Assembly (NCBI GenBank): GCA_030748735.1
Contig: JASMLK010000086.1
Location: 1 to 35,575, forward strand
DNA from: Myxococcota bacterium
GTDB taxonomy: Bacteria; Myxococcota_A; UBA9160; UBA4427
Direction: 5' to 3'
Length of the DNA: 35,575 nucleotides
Shown here in pieces: positions 6,970 to 15,671 of this stretch. The translations under genes and the position numbers were made by a program. Every line of letters begins with the position of its first letter. Positions within the stretch are counted from its first letter, which is position 1. Under the pieces are notes generated by a model, which made no database searches, had not been told where the DNA came from, and saw only the letters and a program-made list of their open reading frames with translations.

Positions 6970-8385
6970 ATGAGCCACTCCAACGAAATCCACGACACGC
7001 ACGCGGCCTCTTCGGCGTCGCACGCGTCGTCGTCAGCGACATCCTCCATCCCGCCCGAACGCCGCGGTGGACTCGCCGAGGTGATCGAACTCGCGATCCC
7101 GGTGGTGCTCACCAACCTGTCCATCACTGCGATGCAGATCGTCGACAGCGTGATGGTCGGCCAACTCGGCGCACCGCAGCTCGCGAGCGTGGGCTTCGGG
7201 GGCGTGTGGTTGTGGACGATCATGTGCTTCTTCGTCGGCACGACGACGTGCGTACAGACGTTCGTTTCACAGGCCTACGGCTCGGGTCAGCATCGCGGGT
7301 GCGGGAGTTGGGCGTGGCAGGGCATCTACGCCGTGGTTCCGATCGCGCTCGTGATTGCGACTGCGCTGTTCCTTGGTGCCGAAGCCCTCGTCGCCGCACT
7401 CGACCCAGACCCCACGCTGGCACCTTTCGCGGTGGACTACATCGTGGCGCGCGCGTACGGAACACCGGGCATCATCGCAGCGGTTGCGTTGGCTTCGTTC
7501 TTTCGCGGTCTCGGCGATACCCGCACGCCCTTGTACGCGAGCGTGGCGTCGAACCTCTTGAACGCCGTGCTCGACTACGGGCTGATCTTTGGACGACTCG
7601 GCTTGCCGCAACTCGGTGTCGAAGGGGCGGGAATCGCCACGTCGATCGCCGAATGGGCGAACTTCGTCTTGCTGTTCTGGTTCTTTCGCAAGCCGCACAT
7701 CGTGCGCGAGTTCGGTACGCGGATCGCCCGGCCGGCGCGCGAACCGATCCGGCGCTTGATGCGAACCGGTCTTCCGGTGGGCGGCCAGTGGTGGCTCGAA
7801 ATGGCGTCTTTCGCACTCTTCCTGACCCTCGTGGCGCGCATGGGCGACGCACCGATGGCGGCCAGCCAGGCCTTCATTTCGTTGCTCTCGATCTCCTTCA
7901 TGCAGGCGCAGGGCATCGCGATCGCGGTGTCGACCATGGTCGGGCAGTACATCGGCGCAAAGGATCTCGCGGCCGCGGAGCGAAGCTTCGGGTCGGGGCT
8001 TCGCTTGTGCCTGCTGCTCGCGGGTGTCGTGGGTGCCGTGTTGATCGCGTTTCCGGATCAGTTGATCGGGATCTACAGCGACGACGTACGCGTGATCGAA
8101 CTCGGCCGACCGCTGCTCTTCGTCGGTGCGCTGTTCCAGATCTTCGACGCCCTCGCGATCCTCGCCGACGGTGGCTTGCGCGGGGCAGGCGACACGCGAT
8201 GGCCCATGATCGCGCGCTTCCTGTTCGCCTGGTTCGTCTTCCTGCCGACCGCATGGCTGTTCGGCGTGTACTTCGAAGGTGGACTCACCTGGGCGTGGGT
8301 CGGCGGGCTCGTCTACATCGCGTGTCTGACCCTGATCCTGCTTCAGCGCTTTCGCGGGGGGACCTGGAAGACGATCGAAATCTGA
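6970..8385 (+). CDS. MATE-family multidrug efflux transporter
   Basis: 471 residues with the two repeated six-helix bundles of MATE exporters. After a Ser/Ala-rich cytoplasmic N-terminus the first bundle starts with EVIELAIPVVLTNLS and has the characteristic MQIVDSVMVGQLG. The second bundle starts near RRLMRTGLPVGGQWWLEM, with VSTMVGQYIGAKD later. These proteins exchange Na+ or H+ for cationic drugs or metabolites across the inner membrane; the substrate cannot be told from sequence. GGAG precedes the ATG at a good distance. The gene ends 9 bases from the convergent acyltransferase gene. Confidence 0.94.
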   Translation: MSHSNEIHDTHAASSASHASSSATSSIPPERRGGLAEVIELAIPVVLTNLSITAMQIVDSVMVGQLGAPQLASVGFGGVWLWTIMCFFVGTTTCVQTFVSQAYGSGQHRGCGSWAWQGIYAVVPIALVIATALFLGAEALVAALDPDPTLAPFAVDYIVARAYGTPGIIAAVALASFFRGLGDTRTPLYASVASNLLNAVLDYGLIFGRLGLPQLGVEGAGIATSIAEWANFVLLFWFFRKPHIVREFGTRIARPAREPIRRLMRTGLPVGGQWWLEMASFALFLTLVARMGDAPMAASQAFISLLSISFMQAQGIAIAVSTMVGQYIGAKDLAAAERSFGSGLRLCLLLAGVVGAVLIAFPDQLIGIYSDDVRVIELGRPLLFVGALFQIFDALAILADGGLRGAGDTRWPMIARFLFAWFVFLPTAWLFGVYFEGGLTWAWVGGLVYIACLTLILLQRFRGGTWKTIEI

Positions 8386-8394
8386 GCCGGCGAT

Positions 8395-10293
8395 CTACAG
8401 AGCGGCTTCGAGTCGCTCGAGGATCTGGCGGGAAGCCCAGCTGGCGCCCGCTCCCTCGAAGTGGATCCCGTCCTTTCGAAGGATCTCGCCTTCGAGGTAG
8501 CGGCGGCATTTGCCGTTCGGGCAGACCTGGTCTTCGAGATCGATCACCACGGCACCCCGGTCTGCCGCGGCGTTCTTCCGGACCTCGTTCTGGCAGCTGA
8601 CTCGCTCGCGGAAAAGCGCATCGAGTTGTTGCGAACTGGTACCGCCCCAGAGCTTCGAGAAACGAGACGGAAGGTCCTGCACCGAAGGCGGAGGCACCGT
8701 GACGACCGCAGCAACGGAACCGGCCGCCGAGAACTGCTCGAATAGATCTTCGAGGTCTCGCGCATAGGCTTCATCGAACGTGCTCTCACAAGGATGCGTC
8801 CAGACCCCGTCGATCCGCTTGCTGCCTTCGCCCGTCCACCCCTCGAGCAAGATCACGGCGGCCGGTTGCTGCGCCGCAACCGTTGCGATCCAGCCTTTGC
8901 GATAGGCGGTACAGACTTCGAGGTTGAAGGTGTGGCCGGACAAATAGCGGAGCTTGCTCGCCCGAAGAGCACCACACGCCTCCACGCCCATGACCTTCGC
9001 CCTGATTCCACGGCGTGCCGCTTCTTCGAGGAACTGGGCGCCGAGGATGTAGGGAATCGAATCGCCGATCACCACGACGTCGAGGTTGCGGCCGTCGGGG
9101 GCGATCGAAGCAAGGGACGGGCTTTCGGCCGGGATGCTTCGGGGCCCATCGATCGTCGCCCCCCAACCCAGCAGCACGAGTGCGAGCGTCGCGACACCGG
9201 TGGTTCGCCACAGGATGCGATCCGGGACCTTTCCCCTGCGAATCGGATGTTCGAGCACACGGTACGAAATCGTCGCAATCACCAGCGTCGTCGCAATTCG
9301 CACACCGGTGAGCAGCCAGCCATCGAGGTTCACTCGTTCGGGCGTCAAGAAGATGAAGACCGGCCAGTGCCAGAGATAAGCGCCGTAACTCACGAAGCCG
9401 AGCTTGCGAAGCAGTGTCGAGCTCAGGCCACGCGTCACGAACCCATTCGGCGCGAGTACGAGACCGATCACGACGAGACAACAGGCGACGTCGACCGCGA
9501 AGAGACCACCCCGATAGACCGTCGGCTCGCTTCCATCAAGCCCCCAACTCGCGACGAGGAGCACGCCGAGCCCGAGTACTGCGAGCCCGTCGGCCGTTCG
9601 GCTCGACGTCGTGCCGGGCCAGACTTCGACGCGGTGTTTCAACCCTGCCGCCACCGCGGCACCCAGCAGTGTGGCGGCCGCCCTCGTGTCGGAGCCGAAG
9701 TAGACACGAGCGGTTCCGACACCGGGTTCGAAGAGGAACATCATCCAACAGGCAGAAAGCCAGGCGAGCAACGTGGCCACCACGAGGAGCACCCGATGCG
9801 AGCCACGCGTCGCACGCATCAAGAGCAAGACCAGCGTCGGCCAGACGAGATAGAACTGCTCCTCGATCGAAAGGCTCCACGTGTGATCGAGGGGCGAAGG
9901 AGCGCGGAAGATCTCCCAGTAGTCGTGGCCCGAGAAGATCGCGTGCCAGTTCGCGACGTAGAGCAGGGTGGCCGCACCTTCTGCCCGAATGCGAGCCAAC
10001 TCTTCGGGCGTGGCGACGGTGACGGCGTACAGACACACGCCCAGGAGAAAGACGAAGAGCGCCGGAAGCAGTCGACGACCGCGCCTCTTCCAGAAGGAGA
10101 CGAGCGAGATCGATGCCGTGCCTTTCCATTCCACGAGCAGGAGTGACGTGACAAGAAAGCCCGACAGAACGAAGAACAGGTCGACGCCAAGCCAACCTCC
10201 TTCGAGGTGGCCCGCGTGAAACAGCAGAATCAGTAGTACTGCGAGTCCCCGAAGTCCGTCGAGTGCACGGATATGCGGAACAGAAACGTGCAC
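8395..10293 (-). CDS. Acyltransferase-3 / SGNH fusion (OafA-like O-acyltransferase)
   Basis: 632 residues. The N-terminal half is a ten-helix acyltransferase-3 membrane domain: RALDGLRGLAVLLILLFHAG with the conserved His26, the RRGRRLLPAL motif near 70, and LDHTWSLSIEEQFYLVWP near 140. After a final helix, a periplasmic SGNH-hydrolase-like domain begins at IGDSIPY (about residue 408) and ends with DGIHF (about 608), giving the Ser and the Asp-x-x-His. OafA-type proteins move acetyl groups from cytoplasmic acetyl-CoA to cell-surface polysaccharides such as O-antigen. The acceptor here is unknown; the sugar genes further right are candidates. The GTG start lacks a clear Shine-Dalgarno. Confidence 0.93.
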   Translation of the reverse strand: MHVSVPHIRALDGLRGLAVLLILLFHAGHLEGGWLGVDLFFVLSGFLVTSLLLVEWKGTASISLVSFWKRRGRRLLPALFVFLLGVCLYAVTVATPEELARIRAEGAATLLYVANWHAIFSGHDYWEIFRAPSPLDHTWSLSIEEQFYLVWPTLVLLLMRATRGSHRVLLVVATLLAWLSACWMMFLFEPGVGTARVYFGSDTRAAATLLGAAVAAGLKHRVEVWPGTTSSRTADGLAVLGLGVLLVASWGLDGSEPTVYRGGLFAVDVACCLVVIGLVLAPNGFVTRGLSSTLLRKLGFVSYGAYLWHWPVFIFLTPERVNLDGWLLTGVRIATTLVIATISYRVLEHPIRRGKVPDRILWRTTGVATLALVLLGWGATIDGPRSIPAESPSLASIAPDGRNLDVVVIGDSIPYILGAQFLEEAARRGIRAKVMGVEACGALRASKLRYLSGHTFNLEVCTAYRKGWIATVAAQQPAAVILLEGWTGEGSKRIDGVWTHPCESTFDEAYARDLEDLFEQFSAAGSVAAVVTVPPPSVQDLPSRFSKLWGGTSSQQLDALFRERVSCQNEVRKNAAADRGAVVIDLEDQVCPNGKCRRYLEGEILRKDGIHFEGAGASWASRQILERLEAAL

Positions 10294-10530
10294 CGAGCGT
10301 TGGATCTCTTCATTCCTTCTTCACGGGGGTCGAGCGCGACGGCATCCTACTGCATGCACTCGGTAGCGACGTCGCGAACCCAATGGGAAAGTGAGAACGC
10401 GAGTCGTATCGAATGCGAAAACTCGTACCGCGGGGAGCAACACGTTGATGCGTTGCAATCACTTGCACACGATCTGCGTGTCGGGGCGACCCGTCACACT
10501 CCCGATCGCCTTTGGTCCGGGGCGAGTTCT

Positions 10531-11439
10531 CTATCGCCCGGGCAACCGCACGCGCGCCACGACGGGAAGGTGGTCGGACGCGCGCCGCGAAGCCTCCGTG
10601 TTGTGGGAGAAGACTTCCTTGATCTCGGCGTTCATCGAATAGATGCGATCGAGCGCGAGGACGGGGCGCCTTGCGGGAAACGACGCCGGCCATTTGCGGT
10701 TGTGGTGACGGGAAAACTCGTCATCGAGGGTGCGCGTGGCCTTGCACTTGCGCCATGCGTTCATGTCACCCAGCAGCACGGACGGCCCGGCGTTGAGTTC
10801 GGGGTGTTGCAGTAGCGACTCCACCTGGCGTCCGCGCGTGCGATCGACCAGCGAGAGGTGCGTCGCGATCACCGAGAGACCGCGATCGAAGTCGCCGAAC
10901 TGCGCCGCCAACACACCGCGCTTTTCGATGCGTGAGTGTGAAATGTCGAGTACCGAACACGATTGGATCGGGACGCGAGAGAGAATCGCGTTGCCCTGCT
11001 CGCCGCGCTTGTGCACGCGCGTCGTTGCGAACACGTAGTGGTACCCGAGTGCCGAGGACAAAGAGGAAAGTGGATCCTCTCCGTCATAGGGACGAAGCAC
11101 TTCCTGCAACGCGATGACGTCGGCGTCGATCTCCGAGATCACGAACCCGGCACGCGCGGGGTCGGGAACACTGCGACCGTTTGCTCCCGTCCAGCGGTGC
11201 ACGTTGTAGGTCGCGACCACGGCTTCGTCGCCGAGCTGTGCAGCGACGCGCGAATGGGGCGCGGAGACGATCTCGAGCGGGGCCAGTCTGCGCGTGCGGG
11301 CCTGGTTTCGGGCCTCGGACTTCTGGACCGAAGCGCGCTTTGCGGCCTTGCGCGCAGCACGACCGCGAGCGATCGCCTTCGCGATCCCTCCACCCTTCTT
11401 GGCGCGCGTCTTCCGCGCCTGTTTGCGCCGCAGCGCCAC
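10531..11439 (-). CDS. Endonuclease/exonuclease/phosphatase-family enzyme with basic N-terminus
   Basis: The start chosen is GTG 11439, right after an AGGGGGTGAG purine tract, giving 302 residues. A frame open to 11547 would add 36 Arg-rich residues without a ribosome-binding site. The first 50 residues are Lys/Arg/Ala-rich, with no hydrophobic signal. The EEP fold follows with its catalytic set: TYNVH (Asn79), ALQEV (Glu113), ATHLSL (His194), LLGDMNAW (Asp225, Asn227), and SDHLPVV (Asp289, His290). The family includes Mg-dependent DNases, sphingomyelinases and inositol phosphatases. The basic extension favours a nucleic-acid or otherwise polyanionic substrate, by inference. It lies upstream of the acyltransferase, about 240 bases away. 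Confidence 0.85.
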   Translation of the reverse strand: MALRRKQARKTRAKKGGGIAKAIARGRAARKAAKRASVQKSEARNQARTRRLAPLEIVSAPHSRVAAQLGDEAVVATYNVHRWTGANGRSVPDPARAGFVISEIDADVIALQEVLRPYDGEDPLSSLSSALGYHYVFATTRVHKRGEQGNAILSRVPIQSCSVLDISHSRIEKRGVLAAQFGDFDRGLSVIATHLSLVDRTRGRQVESLLQHPELNAGPSVLLGDMNAWRKCKATRTLDDEFSRHHNRKWPASFPARRPVLALDRIYSMNAEIKEVFSHNTEASRRASDHLPVVARVRLPGR

Positions 11440-11810
11440 CTCACCCCCTTGCCGGCGAAGACCGTGCCGCAATGGACACCAGAATTCCCGTCTCCGCCGA
11501 AGTCTTTTCGACGCACGGGGGCCCTTCGCGCCCAACTCCACTCGCAAGCCCCCTTATCGGAAAACGCGACCTCGTCTCGATCCGAATGGGCGGCTCACGT
11601 CGCTAACGTCGGTCCGGCGAGCGTCTAGCAACAGGGTGAAATCCCCACGAGCCGGGGCGCCGGCGACGCAGAAACCCCGCCCAGCCTCCGCCGAAGCGCG
11701 GCACGGCGGTAGGCCGGACGCAGGGGCACGCTCACGCGAACGCACCGGCCCCGGCGCGCCCGAATTCTCGCCCAAGGCGTGCCCGAAACCCGCCGATACG
11801 ACCAAGCGTC
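11440..11810. other. Divergent intergenic region before the arginine operon
   Basis: The region separates the EEP gene from the transaminase gene, which point away from each other, so promoters for both should lie here. A GGGTGAAATCCCC hairpin-like element (11634-11646) is followed by GC-rich inverted segments. I see no convincing -10/-35 pair and no ORF I trust. Confidence 0.4.
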
Positions 11811-13193
11811 ATGGCCAACCGCCAACGTTCCTCACCGATCGACTCCCTGGTCGAAAACGATGCCGTGCGCAAAGCCGCGCGCGCGTTGATCGCCGCTGTT
11901 CAAGACGAACGCGCGAGCCGCAAACTCGCGGCCAGGAACTACACGCGTTGCATCCGCGAACTCGAGCGGCTGCGCGGCCGACCTCTCATCTATCCCATGC
12001 TGGCTTCGGGCGAGGGCAAGGGCGCACGGGTCTGGATGGCCGACGGCACGATGAAGTTCGACTTCATCGGCGGCATCGGGGTCTACGCGTTCGGGCACAA
12101 CGACGCCGACCTGCTCGAAACCGCCGTGGTGGCCGCCGCGGGCGACACCGTCTTCCAGGGTCACCTGATGCCTGGTCCAGAAGAGCTGCGGATTTCACGC
12201 GCACTGCTGCGACACGCCGGCGACAACATGAAGCACGTCTGGCTCGCGCTCTCGGGCGCAGCCGCGAACGAAAACGCACTCAAGATGATCTTCCAGAAGC
12301 ACACACCCGCTGAAAAGATGGTCGTCTTCGAAAAGGCCTTCCACGGGCGCACCATGGCGATGGCGGAACTCACCGACCGCCCCGCGTTCCGCGAAGGCCT
12401 GCCGCAGAAGGGCAACGTGCTTCACGTTCCCTTCTACGACCCGAGCGATCCCGACTCGACCGACAAGACCCTCGAGGCCCTCGAAGGCCACCTGCGCCGC
12501 TACCCCGGACAGATCGCGGGCATGTGCTTCGAGATCATCCAGGGGGAAGGCGGCTTCAACACCGCGCCCCGCGAGTTCTTCACCGCCGTCATGGGTTTGT
12601 GCAAGGAAGTCGGTATCGCGGTCTGGGTCGACGAAGTCCAGACCTTCGTTCGCACCGGTGAACTCTTCGCCTTCCGACAACTCGAACTCGACGACTACGT
12701 CGACATCGTGACGGCGGGCAAGCTCCTGCAGGGCAGCGCGACGCTCTACACGAAGGCCTACAACCCGCGGCCCGGTCTGGTGGCCGGTACCTATGCGGGC
12801 AGCACGGTGGGCATGGCGGTCGGCGCCCGACTCATCGAACGACTCGAAAACGACGGCTACCTCGGACCCGAAGGTCGCATCGCGCTCCTCGGCGGACGCA
12901 TCCGGCGACGCTTTCAGTCCCTTGCCAAGCGCATGCCTCGCGCGATCGGCGACATCGTGGGCACCGGCGCCATGATGGCCTTCGTCCCCTGGAACGGTGC
13001 GCCCGAAATCGTGAAGGCCGTCCTCGAAGCCGCGTTCGAAGAAGGGCTCATCCTGCTTGGTGCGGGCTCGAACCCCGGCAAGATCCGTATGCTGCCGCCG
13101 GTGAACACGAGCGACGAAGAACTCGAAAGCGCATTCGCGTGTCTCGAAAAGGCATTGGCGCGGGTGCGCGAAGACCACGACCTGCCGTGCTGA
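11811..13193 (+). CDS. Class III PLP aminotransferase, probable succinylornithine/omega-aminotransferase of the AST operon
   Basis: 460 residues, longer than AstC/ArgD (about 400). Class III features are FHGRT (178-182), the pyridine-nitrogen Asp in WVDEVQTF (Asp274), and a candidate PLP lysine at DIVTAGK (Lys304). Family-wide Gly-rich regions such as YAGSTVGMAVGARL are also present. A 60-residue helical N-terminal extension precedes the catalytic part. The SGAAANENALK and VDEVQT signatures look closer to the lysine 6-aminotransferase / 4-aminobutyrate side of the class than to AstC. The neighbours AstA and AstD imply that it transaminates succinylornithine to succinylglutamate semialdehyde; that substrate is inferred from context. 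It overlaps the astA start by 7 bases. Confidence 0.85.
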   Translation: MANRQRSSPIDSLVENDAVRKAARALIAAVQDERASRKLAARNYTRCIRELERLRGRPLIYPMLASGEGKGARVWMADGTMKFDFIGGIGVYAFGHNDADLLETAVVAAAGDTVFQGHLMPGPEELRISRALLRHAGDNMKHVWLALSGAAANENALKMIFQKHTPAEKMVVFEKAFHGRTMAMAELTDRPAFREGLPQKGNVLHVPFYDPSDPDSTDKTLEALEGHLRRYPGQIAGMCFEIIQGEGGFNTAPREFFTAVMGLCKEVGIAVWVDEVQTFVRTGELFAFRQLELDDYVDIVTAGKLLQGSATLYTKAYNPRPGLVAGTYAGSTVGMAVGARLIERLENDGYLGPEGRIALLGGRIRRRFQSLAKRMPRAIGDIVGTGAMMAFVPWNGAPEIVKAVLEAAFEEGLILLGAGSNPGKIRMLPPVNTSDEELESAFACLEKALARVREDHDLPC

Positions 13194-14212
13194 TCCTACG
13201 GCCCATCGAGGAACGCGATCTCGGCGATCTCCACACCCTCGCCGAACGACTCGACTCGATGAACCTGCCGAGCAACGAAGCCTTCCTGCAGGCCCGCATC
13301 GAAAGGTCGCAGCGTTCGTTTGCGCAGGAGCTTTCTGCGGACGAACCCGGGGTCTACGTCTTCGTGATGGAAGACGACGAACTCGGCCACGTGATCGGCA
13401 CGTCTATGGTGCTCGCGAAGCACGGTATTCCCGGCCACCCCTGCTACTGGTTCGAAGTCTCTCAGGAAGAACGACAGTCGAGCGAACTGGACAAGCGCTT
13501 CGTCCACACCAAGCTGCGGCTGCGTTCGACCGAGGACGGGCCGAGTGAGATCGGGGGGCTCATCCTCGAGCCCGATTACCGCAACCACCCCGAGAAGTGC
13601 GGCAAAGCGCTTTCGATCGTTCGCTTCGCCTACATGTCGATGCACCCCGACCGCTTCGAGCGTGAGGTGATCGCCGAGATGCTCTCGCCCTTCAAAGCGT
13701 CCGGTGGAAACGTGCTCTGGGACGCGTTCGGGAAACGCTTCACTGGGCTCGCATACCGCGAGGCCGATCACCTTTCGGCCCACAACAAGCAGTTCATCGC
13801 CGACTTGTTCCCGCGCGACCCCGTGTACGCGACGCTCTTTCCCGAAGACGTTCAGGCGACCATCGGCATGCCGAACGAAACCGCGAAGGCGGCCGTGCGC
13901 ATCCTGGAAAAGGTGGGCTTCCACTACCTCAACCAGGTCGACCCCTTCGATGGCGGGCCCTACCTCGGTGCGGCGCGCGACGCGATTACGTCGGTGCGCG
14001 AGCGGCGCGACTTCGTGCTGCCCGGCGGCTGCCCCGACAACGACGCCGAGATGAAAAAACCCCTGGCATTGCTTTCGAGTGAAACGGGGCGCGGCTTTCG
14101 CGCGACGGTCGTGCCGATCGACGAATCGGGCTCGCCGCTCGCCACCAAGAAGTGCCGCGAAGCGCTGGGCGTCACGGCGGGCGACCGCGTGAGTGTGACA
14201 CCCCTTCCCTGA
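13187..14212 (+). CDS. astA: Arginine N-succinyltransferase AstA
   Basis: Transfers succinyl from succinyl-CoA to the alpha-amino group of arginine, the first AST step. From GTG 13187 the protein starts at LILRPIEERDL, matching the family start, and has 341 residues, as usual. Diagnostic segments include GLILEPDYRNHPEKCGKALS and GLAYREADHLSAHNKQFIA. LFPRDPVYATLFPEDVQATIG and VDPFDGGPYL near the C-terminus are also family-typical. The fold is a GNAT-like tandem. An upstream frame is open to 13139 but lies within the preceding gene. The 7-base overlap with the transaminase gene suggests coupling, and astD follows 31 bases later. Confidence 0.93.
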   Translation: MLILRPIEERDLGDLHTLAERLDSMNLPSNEAFLQARIERSQRSFAQELSADEPGVYVFVMEDDELGHVIGTSMVLAKHGIPGHPCYWFEVSQEERQSSELDKRFVHTKLRLRSTEDGPSEIGGLILEPDYRNHPEKCGKALSIVRFAYMSMHPDRFEREVIAEMLSPFKASGGNVLWDAFGKRFTGLAYREADHLSAHNKQFIADLFPRDPVYATLFPEDVQATIGMPNETAKAAVRILEKVGFHYLNQVDPFDGGPYLGAARDAITSVRERRDFVLPGGCPDNDAEMKKPLALLSSETGRGFRATVVPIDESGSPLATKKCREALGVTAGDRVSVTPLP

Positions 14213-14243
14213 ACTCCATCGTCGAAGCTTCGAGCGTGAAACC

Positions 14244-15671
14244 ATGACCGACATGTTGATCAGCACATCTCCCGCCGAACCGGGTCGCGAACTCGGGCGC
14301 TTTGCGATCAGCGACACCGGTGCGGTCGAAGCCGCCGTCGACCGGGCTCGCCGCGCGTTCCGAGACTGGCGAAACACCGACTTCGAAAAGCGCGCGACGT
14401 TGATTCGGCGCTTTGGGGCACTGGCGCAGCAACGCGTGGACGAACTTGCGCGGTTGATCGCGATGGAGTCGGGCAAGGCGCTCTGGGACGCAACGGCGGA
14501 AGCAAAGCTCATCGCCGCCAAGGTCGATGTCAGCCTGGGGCCTGGCATGGAACTCGTTGCCGAGCAGGACGTCGGAGGTGGGGCGCGCGCAACCCATCAT
14601 CCACGCGGTGTCCTCGCGGTCTATGGACCGTTCAACTTTCCCGCGCACCTTCCCAACGGTCACATCGTGCCCGCACTGGCTACGGGCAATACCGTGGTGT
14701 TCAAACCGAGCGAGCACACGCCGGCGACCGGTGCCTATCTCGCACGGCTGTGGGAAGAGGCCGGACTTCCCGCTGGTGTCTTCGAGGTAGTGCAGGGCGG
14801 CAGTGAAACGGGGCGCGCGCTCGCAGCTTCGGATGTCGACGGGATCTTGTTCACCGGCTCCTATGCGGTCGGCCGCGCACTCGAAGAAGCCGTGCTCGAC
14901 GCACCCAACAAGATCCTCGCCCTCGAGATGGGTGGGCGAAACGCGATCGCGGTGCAGAGCGATGCGAACTTCGACCTCGCGGTGGCCGAGACCGCGCTTT
15001 CCATCTGCGTGAGTACGGGGCAGCGCTGCACGTGCGCGAGTCGTGTCTTCGTCGCAAGCGACATCATCGACGAGTTTTGCGATCGACTGGTCGACACCCT
15101 GAAGCGCGTTCGCATCGGCCATCCGCTCGAGGCCGATGTCTTCATGGGCCCGCTGATCAATGGCGAGGCCGCCGAAAGAGTCGAGCGCTTTCGTTCGCTC
15201 GCGAGTGCGGCGGGCGGTGAGCGCATTCTCCGCATCGACCCGGGTCTGGCTGCGCCCTACGTCGGGCCTGGTCTGGTCCGCTTCGACAATCTGAGCCAGA
15301 CCCATCCCTACCAGCGCGAAGAGATCTTCGGGCCAGAAGCTGCGATCTATCCCGCGGCCGACATCGACGAAGCCATCGCGGCCATCAACGACAGTGACTA
15401 CGGACTCGCGGCCGCGCTCTTCACTGGCGACCCCCGCGACTACGACCGCTACAAAGGACGCGTGCGGACCGGTATCCTGAACTGGAACAAGGGAACCACG
15501 GGCGCGAGTGGCAAGCTGCCGTTCGGCGGGCTCGGCAAGAGCGGCAACGATCGGCCGGCGGGCATTGCGGCTTCGCTCTACACGACCTTTCCTCAGGCCC
15601 ATCTCGAAGGGGACGGAGCCTTCGACCCCAATACGCTTCCCCCGGGCTTTCCGCGTCGCGAGGACGACTGA
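14244..15671 (+). CDS. astD: Succinylglutamate-semialdehyde dehydrogenase AstD
   Basis: Oxidises N-succinylglutamate 5-semialdehyde with NAD+ to succinylglutamate. 475 residues of the aldehyde dehydrogenase superfamily: YGPFNFPAHLPNGHIVPAL cofactor region, FTGS at 203-206, general base Glu228 in LALEMGGRN, and the nucleophile Cys262 in STGQRCTCASR, the AstD-style version of the motif. The C-terminal PFGGLGKSGNDRPAG is also AstD-like. The gene immediately after starts with no spacer. A long open frame on the opposite strand over this region is a composition artefact. Confidence 0.95.
   Translation: MTDMLISTSPAEPGRELGRFAISDTGAVEAAVDRARRAFRDWRNTDFEKRATLIRRFGALAQQRVDELARLIAMESGKALWDATAEAKLIAAKVDVSLGPGMELVAEQDVGGGARATHHPRGVLAVYGPFNFPAHLPNGHIVPALATGNTVVFKPSEHTPATGAYLARLWEEAGLPAGVFEVVQGGSETGRALAASDVDGILFTGSYAVGRALEEAVLDAPNKILALEMGGRNAIAVQSDANFDLAVAETALSICVSTGQRCTCASRVFVASDIIDEFCDRLVDTLKRVRIGHPLEADVFMGPLINGEAAERVERFRSLASAAGGERILRIDPGLAAPYVGPGLVRFDNLSQTHPYQREEIFGPEAAIYPAADIDEAIAAINDSDYGLAAALFTGDPRDYDRYKGRVRTGILNWNKGTTGASGKLPFGGLGKSGNDRPAGIAASLYTTFPQAHLEGDGAFDPNTLPPGFPRREDD

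Noticed and set aside
10294..10530. A gene in the gap between the acyltransferase and EEP genes
   Set aside because: The only open frames are shadows that continue into neighbouring genes in wrong frames. No ribosome-binding site was seen.
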